From Micrasema longulum (lineage: Eukaryota > Arthropoda > Insecta > Trichoptera > Brachycentridae): a DNA stretch of 64,000 bases. This document shows, one piece after another, positions 54,956-64,000 of this stretch. The notes beneath the pieces are model-generated. The model ran no database searches and was not told the origin of the DNA. It worked only from the letters and a program-made list of their open reading frames with translations. A program made the translations under genes and the position numbers. Location of the stretch: assembly GCA_022494885.1 (NCBI GenBank), contig JAGVSM010000240.1, positions 124,001 through 188,000 on the forward strand, given 5' to 3'. Within the stretch, counting starts at the first letter, position 1. Each line of letters opens with the position of its first letter.

Positions 54956-55175
54956 AAAAATAATCATGTTTATTTGACACTTTGAAAAAAAAACACATTA
55001 ACATAACACAAATAATTTTATATTAATACAATGGGTAGATAAATATTTTTTAAGGTCCTCAAAAATAGATGATTTTTTTTCTACCTCTGGATCGTCAAAA
55101 GTTAAGCCATACTGTGCGCACATTTGTAATAAAAAATATCGCTTGACTCTGAAGAAATTTGACTTTTGATTTGTT

Positions 55176-55295
55176 ACAATATTTAAGTTTGTTAAAATGT
55201 TCGTAGTCAAAAGACAGGATTTCACCCCCTCGGGAGTCATTAAGATTAACAAATTCTTTTGTCTGCGAACATTTAGATAAACTAAAATGTTGTAA
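55176..55295. mobile_element. Miniature fold-back element made of two S blocks
   Basis: TTACAATATTTAAGTTTG ... GTTCGTAGTCAAAAG (55177-55214) is matched in reverse by CTTTTGTCTGCGAAC ... CTAAAATGTTGTAA (55256-55295), about 38-40 bp arms with a handful of mismatches. Between them stands CACCCCCTCGGGAGTCATTA. Confidence 0.65.
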
Positions 55296-55319
55296 TGAAA
55301 CCAAATGGTCCAAGAAGAA

Positions 55320-55530
55320 GTTTAAAAATTGAAAAATTGTTTTCAGGCGTTGCTAAGTATGTAAAATAATTCAGTCAGATGAATCTCTTCACAACAATAA
55401 AGGTTTAAGCTCTTTAATTTCACTAAAATCAACAAATGGAAAAATTTAAGAAATATGGATGTCAATGCCTAGACTTCCATATTCCCTTATTTAAGGTATT
55501 CTCCGTCCCTGTTGTAATTTGTTAATTTTG
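55320..55530 (-). mobile_element. FB1, reverse, shortened
   Basis: GTTTTCAGGCGTTGCTAAG, CAGTCAGATGAATCTCTTC, then a jump to CCTAGACTTCCATATTCCC and GTCCCTGTTGTAATTTG; the middle (the GGCCACTT block) is missing. Confidence 0.65.
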
Positions 55531-55984
55531 ATTTGTTGTTTACAGCTATTGTAACTGTTGAAATAATTGATTTTTTTTTGGTTTTTTTAAATAATTTTTC
55601 CTTTGCTTTTAACAATAGGTGTACATAAGTTACAACTACAAAATACACTAAAACATAAACACAAAAAAAACCACCGAGACATGGCCTGTGTGAGGGTATA
55701 CATTTGATTTAAAATTTCAATAAAGGGTACTGGAAGAATACGATACATATCAAAAAAATAAAATAAGTGCTTATATTAGACCACAATTTTTTTGTTAATG
55801 AAAATTAGAAAATTGTAATAAAAGTATTTACTATTTATTAAAAAAAATGACATGTTTTTATTTATTTGATGCTTCTCTATTGTTCTTTCTAACTTCTATT
55901 TTTTAGACTTTTTAGACTTTATTTATGTATATTTGAATGTGTATGTATTAAATTATGTAGATGTGGGAAATGTTTAAACGTTTA

Positions 55985-56075
55985 TTGTATTTATTTATTC
56001 ATGCAAATATACATAAATCATAAAAAATAATAACGTATCCCTAACTTCATGAGGCCAAGAGCCCTGTGTTAATTA
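55985..56075 (-). mobile_element. Possible reversed LINE 3' end
   Basis: TTTATTGTATTTATTTATTC followed by CGTATCCCTAACTTCATGAG and CAAGAGCCCTGTGTTAA. The second part is shared with 24525-24565. Confidence 0.4.
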
Positions 56076-56334
56076 TTTTTCATATTTTAATGTATGCATG
56101 CCAATTCATTTGAAGTACTCTGTCTATGTAAAATATGTTGTTTTTTTTAAAAAAATATTAAGAAATATTTTTTTTTAATTTGATAAAATATTAAATAAAT
56201 GTAATGACGCGAATACTCTATTTAACGTCATATATCAATGGCTTGCGTATTCAAGTGATACAGTATTGCACAAAAGCTAAAAGTTAAAAGCTCCGGCGGA
56301 AGTGACCAAGGAACGTATAGCCGGTGCTATCTTT

Positions 56335-56520
56335 GACTCTATTCAGGCGGCTCAGTGGGCAAAGGGAATGCGAGCGGACACAATGGCCGCAGTTCGGATC
56401 TCAGCTTGTTTACAAGTTGTGGGTGGAAACATCCTTTCGGGCTTTATAGGAAAGTGTTGTTTGGAGTGGCATTGATGGATGACATCAGGCCGCTCTAGGG
56501 TGACCATGATTACAGGAGTT
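56335..56520 (+). mobile_element. tRNA-like repeat, fourth type
   Basis: GGCGGCTCAGTGGGCAAAGG followed by GCAGTTCGGATCTCAGC is A-box/B-box-like at tRNA spacing. The following body is GC-richer (CATCCTTTCGGGCTTTATAG, GACATCAGGCCGCTC). No second copy is seen in the window. Confidence 0.4.
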
Positions 56521-56631
56521 TGGTTATTGTGGTATTTGTATTAGATATTAACATAAGCAGTGCCGGTTTTTTTTTTCGAATGAAGAGAACCCAACAAATG
56601 AAGAATTGCAACAAATTTGTCAATATAAGTC

Positions 56632-56810
56632 GGGTTGTGGTCTCGTGGCTAGTGTCTCGGACTCACGGACCAAAGGTCCGTCGTTCGAATCCCACTCTAC
56701 CTCAACTTGATTCCATTTTCTAATAGTGAGTTATTTACAACTCGTTGAGAATGGCCCTCAACATTAAATATTTGGGTAAATCATAAGAATCCAAATATTT
56801 CTTTAAAAAA
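56632..56810 (+). mobile_element. SINE2, good copy
   Basis: GTCGGGTTGTGGTCTCGTGG, B box TCGTTCGAATCCCACTCTAC, CAACTTGATTCCATTTTC, AGTTATTTACAACTCGTTG and GAATGGCCCTCAAC. Confidence 0.85.
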
Positions 56811-57116
56811 AAAATTTCAAAAATAAATAAATATTACATGGCATTTTCACAGCACATACAGCAAATATTGCGAGCAGCTTTATTCCTTCGATCGAACGCG
56901 AATAGTATGAAGTGTCAAAAAAACACATTTTCGTCTACTTGATATTCCATTTTGAATGGAAAAAAACTGAGGGATATAATCGAGAGAGATAATAGAGGCG
57001 TCAGTGCGTCTGACTGTCCAGGGTATTCTTAACATATGCATCCAGTACCACATCTCAAAGGCATCTAGGTGGATAGATATCCTAGAATAAAAATCGTTTC
57101 AGGATTTAAAAAATAA

Positions 57117-57515
57117 ATTGAACGTTATTTTGAAAAAAAATGATATTGGTGTTATCGGGTGCAGTAAGGTCAATCCCATGCTCTGCTTAAAACAGCCAGA
57201 CCATTTTCACATAAAAAACTGTAAAAATCACCTTCTGAAAATAGGTCGATCACAAAAACGGCATTTCTCAATTAAAACGCTAGAAAAATCTTAAGCACTA
57301 GAAAATCTTACAGTACTTTAAAAATCATTCAAACTAGTCAAATACATAATTAGATTCTTGTTTGAGATATAAAAAAAACTAATGTATTTATTGTTTACCG
57401 TTTGTCAAAGTCAAAGTCAAAAACATTTCAATTGTTGTGTAGATTTGATTATTCACTCTTTTCATAAAAATGCTATTATCTCAGTTTCACTTTTCTATTC
57501 TGCATTAATTCATTC
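57117..57515. mobile_element. Single-unit, decayed relative of the 53.77 kb TIR element
   Basis: TAAATTGAACGTTATTTTG, GATATTGGTGTTATCGGG, AAAACAGCCAGACCATTTTC, CACAAAAACGGCATTTCTC and TGTGTAGATTTGATTATTC, ending near TTCTGCATTAATTCATTCAATT. It has only one unit where the other has two. Confidence 0.75.
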
Positions 57516-57569
57516 AATTGTCTATTATTTACTGTGTTTTAATTTTATTAATAACAAGGCAAAAACTGA

Positions 57570-57750
57570 ATCGGGTTGTGATCCCGCGGCTAGTGTCTCG
57601 GACTCATGGCTCAAAGGTCTGTGGTTCGAATCCCACTCTACCCCAACTTGATTCCCATTTTCTTATAGTGAATTAATCGTTGAAAATGGACCTTAAAATG
57701 AATATTTTGGTAAATCGTAAGAGCGCAAATATTTATTTAAAAAAAAAACT
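57570..57750 (+). mobile_element. SINE2, good copy
   Basis: ATCGGGTTGTGATCCCGCGG, B box TGGTTCGAATCCCACTCTAC, CCAACTTGATTCCCATTTTC and GTTGAAAATGGACCTTAAAA. Confidence 0.85.
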
Positions 57751-57944
57751 TTTAAAAAATGCAACAAAGATTATTCACTATCACAGAAAAGCTATGTATA
57801 GAATTTCAAAAATGAAATTACTATAATCCATTGTAAAATTAATGTTCACATTTTTTTTATTTATTTCTTTTAATTTGGTGGTTACCCTACAAAAGTCAAA
57901 TAATAATCAAGATTTTCTCTTCGATAATCTGTTGTCCACTTGCG

Positions 57945-58110
57945 TCAGATTCTTTGCTCTACCGTCACATCCGGAGATGCTGTGTCTGTTGTCATTCTGA
58001 ATGGGCCAAACGCTACATTGGAGCTGGAACAATAGTGGCCGATGTACCGTGGACCAGTTACAGGATAAGAATAGACATTGTATTTCTTTTGTGAGAAACG
58101 AAATGGCGAA
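57945..58110 (-). other. Protein-like open stretch, unassigned
   Basis: The minus-strand frame reads SSPFRFSQKKYNVYSYPVTG, then RYIGHYCSSSNVAFGPF and TTDTASPDVTVEQRI. It looks more protein-like than other chance frames (mixed composition, less AT-rich) but I cannot match it to a family. It lies just outside the left arm of the inverted repeat, and its apparent N-terminus runs into that arm. Confidence 0.25.
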
Positions 58111-58137
58111 CTTTTGACACGGCTAAGAAGGTATTTT

Positions 58138-58517
58138 ATATTTTTTATCAATATTCCTACAGAGATGAGGTAGAATTTTTTCAAATTCAGGATTATCGAT
58201 ATTCGAGCGTTTACAGGGCTTATGACCTGTCATTGGCTGGGTTGAGTGGCCACTTTACGTTTTTAACAACATTCCCCATTCCGCTTATTAGCGAATATCG
58301 ACATTGGTATCATTTTGATTCTTGTATATATCTTATTAAAATGAGAAAGCATTCACTAGCGTGTTGGAGCACCATCTATGTATTGATATTGAAGTTAAGT
58401 ATTTTTAATTAGCATATTACTTTATTTTATGTATTTAAGACTAAACGCTCGAATATCGATAATCCTGAATTTGAAAAAATTCTACCTCATCTCTGTAGGA
58501 ATATTGATAAAAAATAT
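58138..58517. repeat. Perfect 76-bp inverted repeat with 228-bp spacer
   Basis: Arms at 58138-58213 and 58442-58517 are exact complements by eye, with CGATATTCGAGCGTTTA / TAAACGCTCGAATATCG at the inner edge. The spacer holds an FB1 scrap (GGGCTTATGACCTGTCATTG, GAGTGGCCACTTTACG). The arms make both strands encode the same short peptide (KKFYLISVGILIKN). Confidence 0.85.
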
Positions 58518-58824
58518 ATACCTACTCCCCCTCGGGAGAAATCCAGATTTGTGTATGTACAAAAATACACATACCAAAAAAATAATAAGGTATTTTATTA
58601 TTGTGGGGAAAGAACATCGGATTTGCCGTTATTATCACGTGTGCCTACATACATATTCAATTACTCATTGTTTTTTCTGTAAAATCATCCAAAGACCGAT
58701 TTCATGAAGGCCTTATTTATACACATATACGCGACACACTAAAATTAGGATGGGCGGATATTTTTTTATTATTTATTATTTTATTTTATCTTTTATTTAG
58801 TGACGAAAATTTAGTTGAGATCAG

Positions 58825-58875
58825 TCAGCCTAATGGTGTACTAGTAAATGCGTTTGCCTGCCATTAAATAAATAA
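58825..58875 (+). mobile_element. SINE-like head stump
   Basis: CAGCCTAATGGTGTACTAG and GCGTTTGCCTGCCATTAAAT, as at 27.86 kb, with an immediate AT-rich tail. Confidence 0.4.
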
Positions 58876-59139
58876 AAATAATAAAAAATAATTATAATCC
58901 CATGGAATTTTATCATGCCGTGTGTATTTTTACCATCTCATAAAATGGGCAACAGGGTTTCAATAAAAACTAAAAACATATTTTATTTGGTTTTATAAAA
59001 ATAAAAAAAAATACAATTTATATCATTTCGTCATTTGAATTTTAACAAAAAGGTTTCTAACTTTTTACTAAGCTCTTTATTGTACCATTTTTAATACAAT
59101 TTACAAGTTTTAAACAATATTTTTTTTATACTTACGAAC

Positions 59140-59215
59140 CCACACACACGCACCATCTCCCTCATTCATTCCCACACGCACATGTATCCTCTCCCTCATT
59201 CATTCACGCATACAC
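59140..59215. repeat. Short tandem repeat, two units of about 34 bp
   Basis: CACGCACCATCTCCCTCATT and CACGCACATGTATCCTCTCC, each ending CCCTCATTCATTC. (CACA)-rich sequence follows. Confidence 0.6.
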
Positions 59216-59224
59216 ACATTCACA

Positions 59225-59400
59225 TACACATGAATACAAACGTCACACAAATACAATTACTAAACTTCTTTTCTTATATATTATGTGTCATTATATTTAC
59301 AGTGGATTTTTTAAATTGGCTTTAGCATTGTTAAGATTTTTATACTTATTTTGTTTATGTAATAGCTGTAAAAATCCCAAATAAAATAAAATAAAATAAC
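59225..59400 (+). mobile_element. LINE 3' tail
   Basis: UTR-like stretch ending TGTAAAAATCCCAAATAAAA and (TAAAA)n, the tail type of Jockey/CR1-like elements here. No coding remnant. Confidence 0.4.
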
Positions 59401-60875
59401 GAATCGACATATTTTAGTTCATTAATTTGAGTATTTGATTTTTTTGTCATAATTATCAAAGTAGTTTAACAATTTCGTAAATTTAGTTTTTTAATTACTT
59501 TGTTTTGAGGTGATAAATGGAGTATTTAATTAAATGTGGGTAGAAAAGCAGATATTGATTAATTTATATACGCATGTTGCTAATTTTGTTAGTGTATTTA
59601 CATTTTTTCCCATAAACTTAGATTAATAAAACCTTTTGTTTTATTGGATGGTTGGAAGAAACTGCCATTTGTCTTTAAGACGTATGTACAAATGCATATG
59701 TACAATAAGCTCAAGATATGTGAATATATTTAGTAATGTTTTATCATTTTGTGTTTCATTAGTATAAAAGTATATCACCCTAAAAATTAATAAAAATAAA
59801 ATGCACTTGAACGGATCTTGAAATCATAAATTACCAAATCTGTTCAAGTGTATTTAAAAAAACGTGTAGAAAAATAATAATAAATTGATAATTGTCAGAA
59901 AGAGTTATTCTAATAATTGTAAGAAACAATTTAAAATACATTGATTCATAATTGAATAAATCTTATCTGCTGGTCGCAATCAAAATTTTTTAATTTTTTA
60001 ATATTAATAAATTTCATAAAAGGTACATGTTTTTTTAAAATTGTATCCAGATCTACTTTTATGCATCTAGTAAATGTTATCACTGTAACTCTCCAAAAAA
60101 AGAAACTTACTCTTGTGCTTCGAGAGTGACTTAGACTGTTGGAGTTGTTTATTTATGAGTTTATATAATTTTTAATATACGAGAATATGAGAAAAAAAAA
60201 CATAGAATATATAAAGAAAAAAACATAAAATAATAATACATTCATACTAATTAAAATTTAATGCAAAATTCTTAATCCACTTTTTGATGCATCTGAACAA
60301 CTGATCTCTATCAAATGAAGTAACCTCACCCAAGACGATTTGTACTGAAAAGTATAAAGCTTATTGTGATTCTCACTTCGCCTCGTATCTTGCCGAGAAC
60401 TCTTAGGTCTTCTTATAATAAGCTGTCTTTTTTCATGGTATCACTGAATCAAATGCAACTTAAATCTTAATTTAAATTAAATGCACAGTAAAATGCTTTA
60501 CAATTATAATGTTAAAGGTAATATCTTAATTTGATACGTTTCTAAACATATTATGTACAGAACATAATATTTCATTCGAGTTTCACATGATATATAAAAT
60601 TCATAAATGATTAATGAATTTTGTTGATAAAAATCATTGAATTTGTTTATTCGGTGGCACATTTAATATTCAAAAACACTTTCGCAACGGACAACCAATC
60701 TGAAGTTCATAAATTACAAATCAGATCAGAAAACGTATACATGTTGGATGGGTAAAGGACACAACAGGATCTAGGTAAACTATAACTATCCTCTCTGTCT
60801 TTTATTCCCACCTAGTCAAATTCCGTTCCTTCGCTTCCTTGATCTCATATCCTTTGATTTTGTCTCTATTTTCTA
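59401..60875. other. AT-rich intergenic DNA, no gene recognised
   Basis: Contains a short hairpin (ACTTGAACGGAT / ATCTGTTCAAGT, 59806-59850) and a scrap of the LINE tail of 2.8 kb (GGTTGGAAGAAACTGCCATT at 59651-59670). Confidence 0.45.
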
Positions 60876-60885
60876 CTTATTACTC

Positions 60886-61305
60886 TATAATATCTTTTTA
60901 GAATTTCCCCTTAGCTTCGCTAAACGCTGCATAAAACAAAATACGCAGCAGCGTTGGGAGGATCATTACCGCGCTTCTTCTACAGGTAAAATCACTAAAA
61001 TGTTTTTCCCAACGCTGGCTGATGCAGCAAACTTCCGTCATCATCACCAAAGTACTTCCGAAACGACCCAAATTTTTACCGGACACGGAGCTATGAGAAG
61101 TTATCTATACAGGTTTAAATTAAGGAATGATGACTATTGTCCATGCGATGCTATTTCTTCACAGAGTATCGAACATCTGTTATTTCAGTGCCCATTTTTC
61201 AGTTTGCAACGCCATAATCTTGAAACAGAATGCAGGAAAGATGGAATATCCTTAACAGATATCCACACTGTAGTAAAAGTAGTTATCACGCGCCATTGTT
61301 CTTGA
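60886..61305 (+). pseudogene. R1/I-like LINE C-terminus with zinc-knuckle region
   Basis: The frame is open upstream of the first ATG: SFAKRCIKQNTQQRWEDHYR, then STGKITKMFFPTLADA, TGHGAMRSYLYRFKLRND and CPCD...QSIEHLLFQCPFF, ending shortly after. The order W...TG.....FFP, TGHGxxxxYLxRF and CxCxxxxxxxEHxxxxCP is the standard C-terminal end of R1/I-type LINE proteins: the RNase H-distal region and a CCHC knuckle (Cys at CPCD, His at EHLL, Cys at QCP). About 140 codons have no stop. It is 5'-truncated and its 3' UTR is unclear. Confidence 0.85.
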
Positions 61306-61494
61306 ACTTTGCAACAATGGTGATTCGACTCATAAAGGTAATAAACCAAAATCAGTGATCGAACATCCCATTTCCAAGACAAACAAAAACGTTTTTTTTT
61401 CCCCTAGTACCTTAGCCTTGTATATGACACGTAAGGCTACTAAATACAGGGGTCCAAATATATATAAAAAATATTAAAAAATCTTGGAGTTAAT

Positions 61495-61725
61495 TGCTAT
61501 AACTAGGTAACTTAAAAATCAGCATTTTCAGGTTACCCACTTAAAACACAGATTTGTATATTCTTCCATGAATGCTACAAATAAACAAGTCATGATTTAT
61601 TTAAATCGTACAAATATTATTTTATACATGACTTGTTTATTTGTACGTTCGTGGAGGGTAAAAATGTGTTTTTAATGGGTAACTCGCAAATGTTGATTTT
61701 GAAGTTATCTAGTAGTAGTAAGTTG
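61495..61725. mobile_element. Long-palindrome MITE-like element
   Basis: The left arm (61495-61594, with AACTAGGTAACTT, GGTTACCCAC and AAATAAACAAGTCATG) pairs with the right arm (61627-61725, CATGACTTGTTTATTT, GGGTAACTC, AAGTTATCTAG). Arms are about 100 bp and roughly 75-80% complementary, with a spacer near 32 bp. No coding capacity. Confidence 0.65.
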
Positions 61726-61764
61726 TAATTATTCCACGATATGTTGTCTATATTTTTTCTATCA

Positions 61765-61870
61765 CGTAATGTATACTTTATTATTTTTTTTTTAAATCTT
61801 GAAACAGGGCAAACATAAACATATTCTTAGGTGTGCTCTAATAATTACGTCCCTGTAAATGTTAACCGGG
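61765..61870 (-). mobile_element. LINE 3' UTR remnant, reverse
   Basis: AAATCTTGAAACAGGGC and GTGTGCTCTAATAATTACG match 23760-23830. Confidence 0.45.
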
Positions 61871-62340
61871 CGTATATGTAAATAAATTAATATTTTAGAA
61901 CGCTATTTCATGCAAGTTTGGCGATTGGCAAAATAAAATAACGAACGCATCAACGATGAAATGTTTAGGGCGGTCATTAAAAGAAACATCAAAATATTAT
62001 CTCTTTTTGCCAAAATTCTTATATCTGTATTTTTATTCCGGCCATTAAAATTGGACGGAAAATACATTCTGCGCTAAAGACATTTTCGTGGTTGTTTTAT
62101 ATCGGATACGCCATTTGCAAACAGCTGGACTTGGAGAATAAATTTAAAATTTCAATGGACAAACATAACTTAAGATAGAGGCCATTAAAATTGTGACGTT
62201 ACTTTGAAATACATTTTGATGGAATTGAAAATTGGTACAAAAATAACAAAATACAGCCCGTTAAAAATATTACTGAAATCATAAAAACGTTGTTTTCAAC
62301 TTTCAACTTCACAGAAATTAACGTATATAACGATTTTTTG
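61871..62340. other. Intergenic, nothing recognised
   Basis: The words GGCCATTAAAATTG/GGCGGTCATTAAAA recur at 61970, 62039 and 62182 without a regular period. Confidence 0.35.
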
Positions 62341-62344
62341 ACTT

Positions 62345-62440
62345 AGTAAGTAGCTAGTGTTGTGGACTCATGGATCAGAGGTTCGAGGTTTGAACCCCAC
62401 TCTGCCCTAACTTGAGCTACTTACAACACGTTGAAAAAAT
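62345..62440 (+). mobile_element. SINE2, head side diverged
   Basis: AGTAGCTAGTGTTGTGGACT, B box CGAGGTTTGAACCCCACTCT, then CCCTAACTTGAG and ACTTACAACACGTTGAAAA. Confidence 0.7.
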
Positions 62441-62799
62441 TTTAATATTTTAGTCAATTGTTATCGCACGAAAACCTTTATTTAAAAGAAATATTCATGT
62501 TTAAATATAAACAGAATGCTGTGTATAACACAGTGTGAAAATTATTTTTTAAACATTTAAGTGTAAATCTTAATCTATTTAATCTAAACATATATTTGTG
62601 CGTATCATTTTTAATTATTTTTCCTATAAACTAAGTTGTAAGTCCCGACTCACCCTGGTTTTATTTATTTGTTTATTTTAAGCTTACATTTTTTACTAAA
62701 ACAAAGTCAAGTATTTACTGTAAATAAAATAATAAATGAATACAATAAAAATCAAATGACCGGTAAAGGTCATAATGCCTAGATTTTCATACTTTTTAC

Positions 62800-63190
62800 T
62801 TTATTTTTATTTGTTTAACACTTTATACATATAAACATTTCATAAACATATAAGGAAATTTCTTCCTACCTACTACCTACCCAAACCAAGTTCGAGAAAA
62901 CAAGAAATATATGGATATATTCAAGGAATAAAATCTTACAGTTTTATTCAGAATTTGAAACAAAAACAAATTAAAAATCTACACTATACTATAAGAAGAA
63001 GGAGAAAGGAAAAAATAAAATATTTAGACGGTGACATTTCAATCTTTCTCTGATATAAGTGGGGAAGATTATTCCACAATCGAGCAGCTACTACTGTGAA
63101 AAGGGAGGGTAAAATTAAAGCGGTGAATGTGTATAAGAAGGGATCCCTCTTTATTAGAACGAACATGCAGTCCATGTTGTAGTAGAGGCT
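62800..63190 (-). mobile_element. LINE-like 3' end, reverse
   Basis: The minus-strand frame at 62984-63175 contains SLFTVVAARLWNNLPHLYQRK, with the RLWNxLP motif of LINE reverse transcriptase ends, followed by a T-rich 3' side (62798-62820). Which LINE type it belongs to is not clear. Confidence 0.55.
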
Positions 63191-64000
63191 TCTTCGACTT
63201 CTTAAAAATCATTTTGCTTCTGTTTTTTCAGGTTCTCCATTCCCGTTAAGTTATCGGTTAAAGATTGTACTTCTCCACAAAAATTTGGAAATACTCCAAA
63301 AATTACAAAAGTAATTTAAAGCGTTTGTTTGTTTTTGACACATAACCAGTGATGGCATTTACTGATAATTTTTTACACTTCTGTTTTTTGTATTTTTTGC
63401 TATCTCAACACAAGCAATAGAGTTTATTTATAAAAATAAAATTTCTGGCTTGAGAAACTACGAATGAGATAAAAAAAAGTGTTGTTTATGGCGGCCTCTA
63501 TCATTCTGGCGATTGATGATGCGATCACAATACTTGAAATGTGATTTACATTATAATTTTTTTGATATTATGTACTGTAAAATGGTCTTTCATAAAAGTA
63601 TTGTTGATTGAAACTGATCTAAACATAATCATTTAAAAATATATGTATTTAGTCGCATTTATTGATAAAATTACTTAAGTGTGCAGTTATACTCTAAAAA
63701 TCTACGGATGGTTGGGTGAAGAGATAAAAATTAGGAAAAAAATATTCATTTCAATAATAATTTTTAATGTTGGAGAATTCGTAAATACTATTTGGTAAAT
63801 AAGTACACGAAAGTTGTATGAAGAATTATTTTAATAAAATAGTAAAACCAATATGAGAATAAACAGAATACGGCTTGTGCGCTATACAAATTTTAAGTTT
63901 ACGCATTTAAAGTTTATTCTAGATAGCACCCAAAATTGTATGTCCAAGAAATAAACCAGTATGAAACTTTAAATGGCCTACCTGCGCAATTAGTTAATTG
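63191..64000. other. AT-rich intergenic DNA, nothing recognised
   Basis: No coding frame, SINE head or FB1 block is recognisable. Confidence 0.45.

Noticed and set aside
1..64000. CRISPR array, bacterial operon or prophage.
   Set aside because: No regular short repeats with unique spacers, no ribosome-binding-site-led gene runs; SINEs, LINEs and composition point to an animal genome.

Overview
The window looks like AT-rich, repeat-dense nuclear DNA of an insect, most likely a moth or butterfly. I infer this from the overall base composition, from many tRNA-headed SINEs in several families, and from non-LTR retrotransposon tails of kinds common in Lepidoptera. The latter include RTE-like C-termini ending near a YPYG motif with a short tandem-repeat tail, and Jockey/CR1-like tails. 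No sequence search could be run, so the taxon is an inference. There is no bacterial, plasmid or CRISPR signature.

Only two intact protein-coding genes are convincing. They lie on the + strand at 3786-4499 and 11237-12289 and are paralogues. Each is an uninterrupted reading frame for a secreted protein with a signal peptide, a histidine-rich N-terminal half containing a GCGH core, and a proline-rich C-terminal half built from FPGSQNP-type repeats. Each ends in a conserved TTE-x-P ... DVR tail. Their function is unknown to me. Metal binding, an extracellular or cuticle/silk matrix role, or immune defence are all possible. The roughly 6.7 kb between them holds an A/T minisatellite, a decayed LINE and a nested pair of LINEs.

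The rest is a transposon graveyard. (a) SINE1 has a tRNA-like head and an (ATG)n tail; copies occur throughout, the best at 48913-49175. (b) SINE2 has a second tRNA-like head (17802, 29398, 35945, 38598, 56632, 57570 and others); SINE3 and two further tRNA-like heads are rarer. (c) FB1 is an unclassified family of about 350-400 bp, present in at least ten places and often as inverted pairs. (d) 5'-truncated LINEs of several lineages are present: Jockey/CR1-like tails, three RTE-like groups, an L2/CR1-like tail at 36.9-37.4 kb and an R1/I-like tail at 60.9-61.3 kb. (e) Several TIR or palindromic elements occur, including one with about 32-bp TIRs, TA flanks and an internal tandem duplication (53767-54553).

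Insertion order can be read at several points: RTE in FB1 in SINE1 (21.2-22.5 kb), LINE in LINE (9.1-10.8 kb), LINE in SINE1 (12.4-13.7 kb), and an RTE with an inverted 5' part and a 14-bp target duplication (30.6-31.2 kb). The most interesting items are the two secreted His/Pro-rich paralogues, the FB1 family, hammerhead-ribozyme-like motifs at 29.64 and 40.14 kb, a perfect 76-bp inverted repeat at 58.1-58.5 kb, and a CpG-rich island at 32.4-32.7 kb. Nothing in the window amounts to a multi-gene system that I can recognise.
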